Both the position numbers and the translations under genes were made by a program. From an uncultured Clostridium sp. (GTDB lineage: Bacteria > Bacillota > Clostridia > Clostridiales > Clostridiaceae), in contig UQFE01000003.1 in NCBI GenBank assembly GCA_900540255.1, forward strand, positions 1 to 64,000: DNA of 64,000 nt. The letters run 5' to 3'. The stretch's first letter is position 1; every line of letters starts with the position of its first letter. Below, one piece after another: positions 63,180 through 64,000 of the stretch. Under the pieces are notes generated by a model. The model worked only from the letters and a program-made list of their open reading frames with translations, ran no database searches and was not told the DNA's origin.

Positions 63180-64000
63180 TTAAGCTACTAACATATCAAT
63201 TTTCTTTTCTAATAATTTTATTTTTTCTTCTAAGCTTTCTATTTTATTTATAGACATACTCAATACACCTTGTAACATAGCAATTTGTGAACTTGATATT
63301 ACCATTCTTTCACCAGTTTCAGCTACAATTCCAATTTTATTATAAATATTGTCTGGAATTTCATTTGCTATAATACCGACTATATTTTCTTCAGTCCCTT
63401 TATAATTAAAAGTTTTTATAGATGTATCTTTAACATAGTTATACATATCTTCTATAGTTACTTCTGTTTCAATCTTATTTTTAGTTGTTAAGTTTATTCT
63501 ATCTATATTAACCTCTTTTATATTTTCTTTTAAACTTATATCAGAACCATTTATAGCCCCTCTTTTTAAATAAGCATCTCCAAATCCAGAATCAACTCCA
63601 TGTCCTAAATTTACCCATCCACCAGAAGTAATTAAATGAGAGCCAACAATAACATTCCCGTTTCTTGCAGATATGCTTGATACCTTCATTGCGTCAACCC
63701 AAGCTTCTTTAAAAGCAACTCCTCCATCACCTAAAGTAGCATTTGGGTTTATAGGAATTAAGCTTCCATTTTTGTGAAATGCAATTATAGTTGAATTGTT
63801 ATAAGTTATAACTAAAATATCATGCTCACTAGAATGTGTAAATTTATAAAAATTTGAGCCATACCCACTTAATGTTAATCCTGCATTACTTTTATTTATT
63901 ATTAGATCACTGCTTAATGTTCCTCCACTTAAAGGAAGATAGCTTTTAAATTTATTTTCCAATAGCGTTAAAAATGCACTAAGTGTACTGCTTCCATGCT
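63180..64000 (-). CDS. Phage tail fibre with S74 endosialidase chaperone domain, 5' end outside window
   Basis: The frame stays open to the window edge and reads LSAFLTLLENKFKSYLPLSG at the join, so the apparent TTG start at 63962 is internal. The visible 273 residues have a fibre-like stretch to about 145. A peptidase S74 intramolecular chaperone follows (GSDISLKENIKEVN, then NYKGTEENIVGIIANE), with the usual C-terminal coiled coil IESLEEKIKLLEKKIDML. The chaperone trims itself off after trimerisation. Located upstream of the sialidase tail gene. Confidence 0.9.
   Translation of the reverse strand, partial: HGSSTLSAFLTLLENKFKSYLPLSGGTLSSDLIINKSNAGLTLSGYGSNFYKFTHSSEHDILVITYNNSTIIAFHKNGSLIPINPNATLGDGGVAFKEAWVDAMKVSSISARNGNVIVGSHLITSGGWVNLGHGVDSGFGDAYLKRGAINGSDISLKENIKEVNIDRINLTTKNKIETEVTIEDMYNYVKDTSIKTFNYKGTEENIVGIIANEIPDNIYNKIGIVAETGERMVISSSQIAMLQGVLSMSINKIESLEEKIKLLEKKIDMLVA

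Noticed and set aside
1..64000. tRNA, rRNA or CRISPR arrays
   Set aside because: No cloverleaf with a TTCRA arm, no rRNA stretch and no regularly spaced repeats were seen by eye; a tRNAscan/Infernal run would be decisive.

Overview
The window is very AT-rich. Nearly every gene has a strong GGAGG-type ribosome site, and it carries spore genes (cotJA, cotJB, a broken cotJC, a GerM-like lipoprotein). Late anaerobe-style cobalamin genes, LexA-type SOS boxes of the Gram-positive kind and clostridial ChW repeats are also present. This points to Clostridium sensu stricto (cluster I); the species cannot be fixed from the sequence alone.

Layout. 1-7.4 kb: a metal-dependent phospholipase-like protein, UV endonuclease UvsE, a GntP-type permease and a three-gene sugar ABC importer without its own ATPase. 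7.4-18.4 kb: two minus-strand B12 blocks. The downstream block (btuF-btuC-btuD, a DUF71 ATPase, cbiP) sits behind a cobalamin riboswitch. The upstream block (cobT-cobU-cobS, a CobU-like short protein, cobC-cbiB-cobD) makes the nucleotide loop and aminopropanol arm. No corrin-ring genes are in the window, so the locus looks built for uptake and salvage/completion. 18.5-50.8 kb: ordinary chromosomal genes, including a choline-kinase-like protein, two MATE pumps, a MocR regulator, an RND/MMPL exporter with a long heptad-repeat secreted partner, AI-2E and APC transporters, a radical SAM protein, dUTPase, a PyrR-regulated uracil permease, a polysaccharide deacetylase, a TtcA-like enzyme, a PHP phosphatase, a BBE-type flavoenzyme, PepT and GltS.

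51.2-64 kb: the spore-coat cotJ operon breaks off inside cotJC. Next to the break lies a hairpin repeat that also occurs at the left window edge. After it comes a mobile segment with an SOS-controlled adenine methyltransferase, decayed phage genes, a plasmid-like replication/ribbon-helix-helix pair with palindromic operators, two tandem small-RNA-like units and a tiny hydrophobic peptide. The segment continues into a phage lysis and tail module on the minus strand: NlpC/P60 protein, amidase, holin, tail protein, sialidase-bearing tail protein and an S74 tail fibre that runs off the window.

The most interesting points are: cotJC broken at the edge of a phage-like segment (a possible intervening element in a sporulation gene); a sialidase embedded in phage tail genes; two LexA boxes on the methyltransferase promoter; a uraA leader that seems to combine a terminator with a PyrR loop placed to mask the ribosome site; and two paralogous small-RNA units in the mobile segment.
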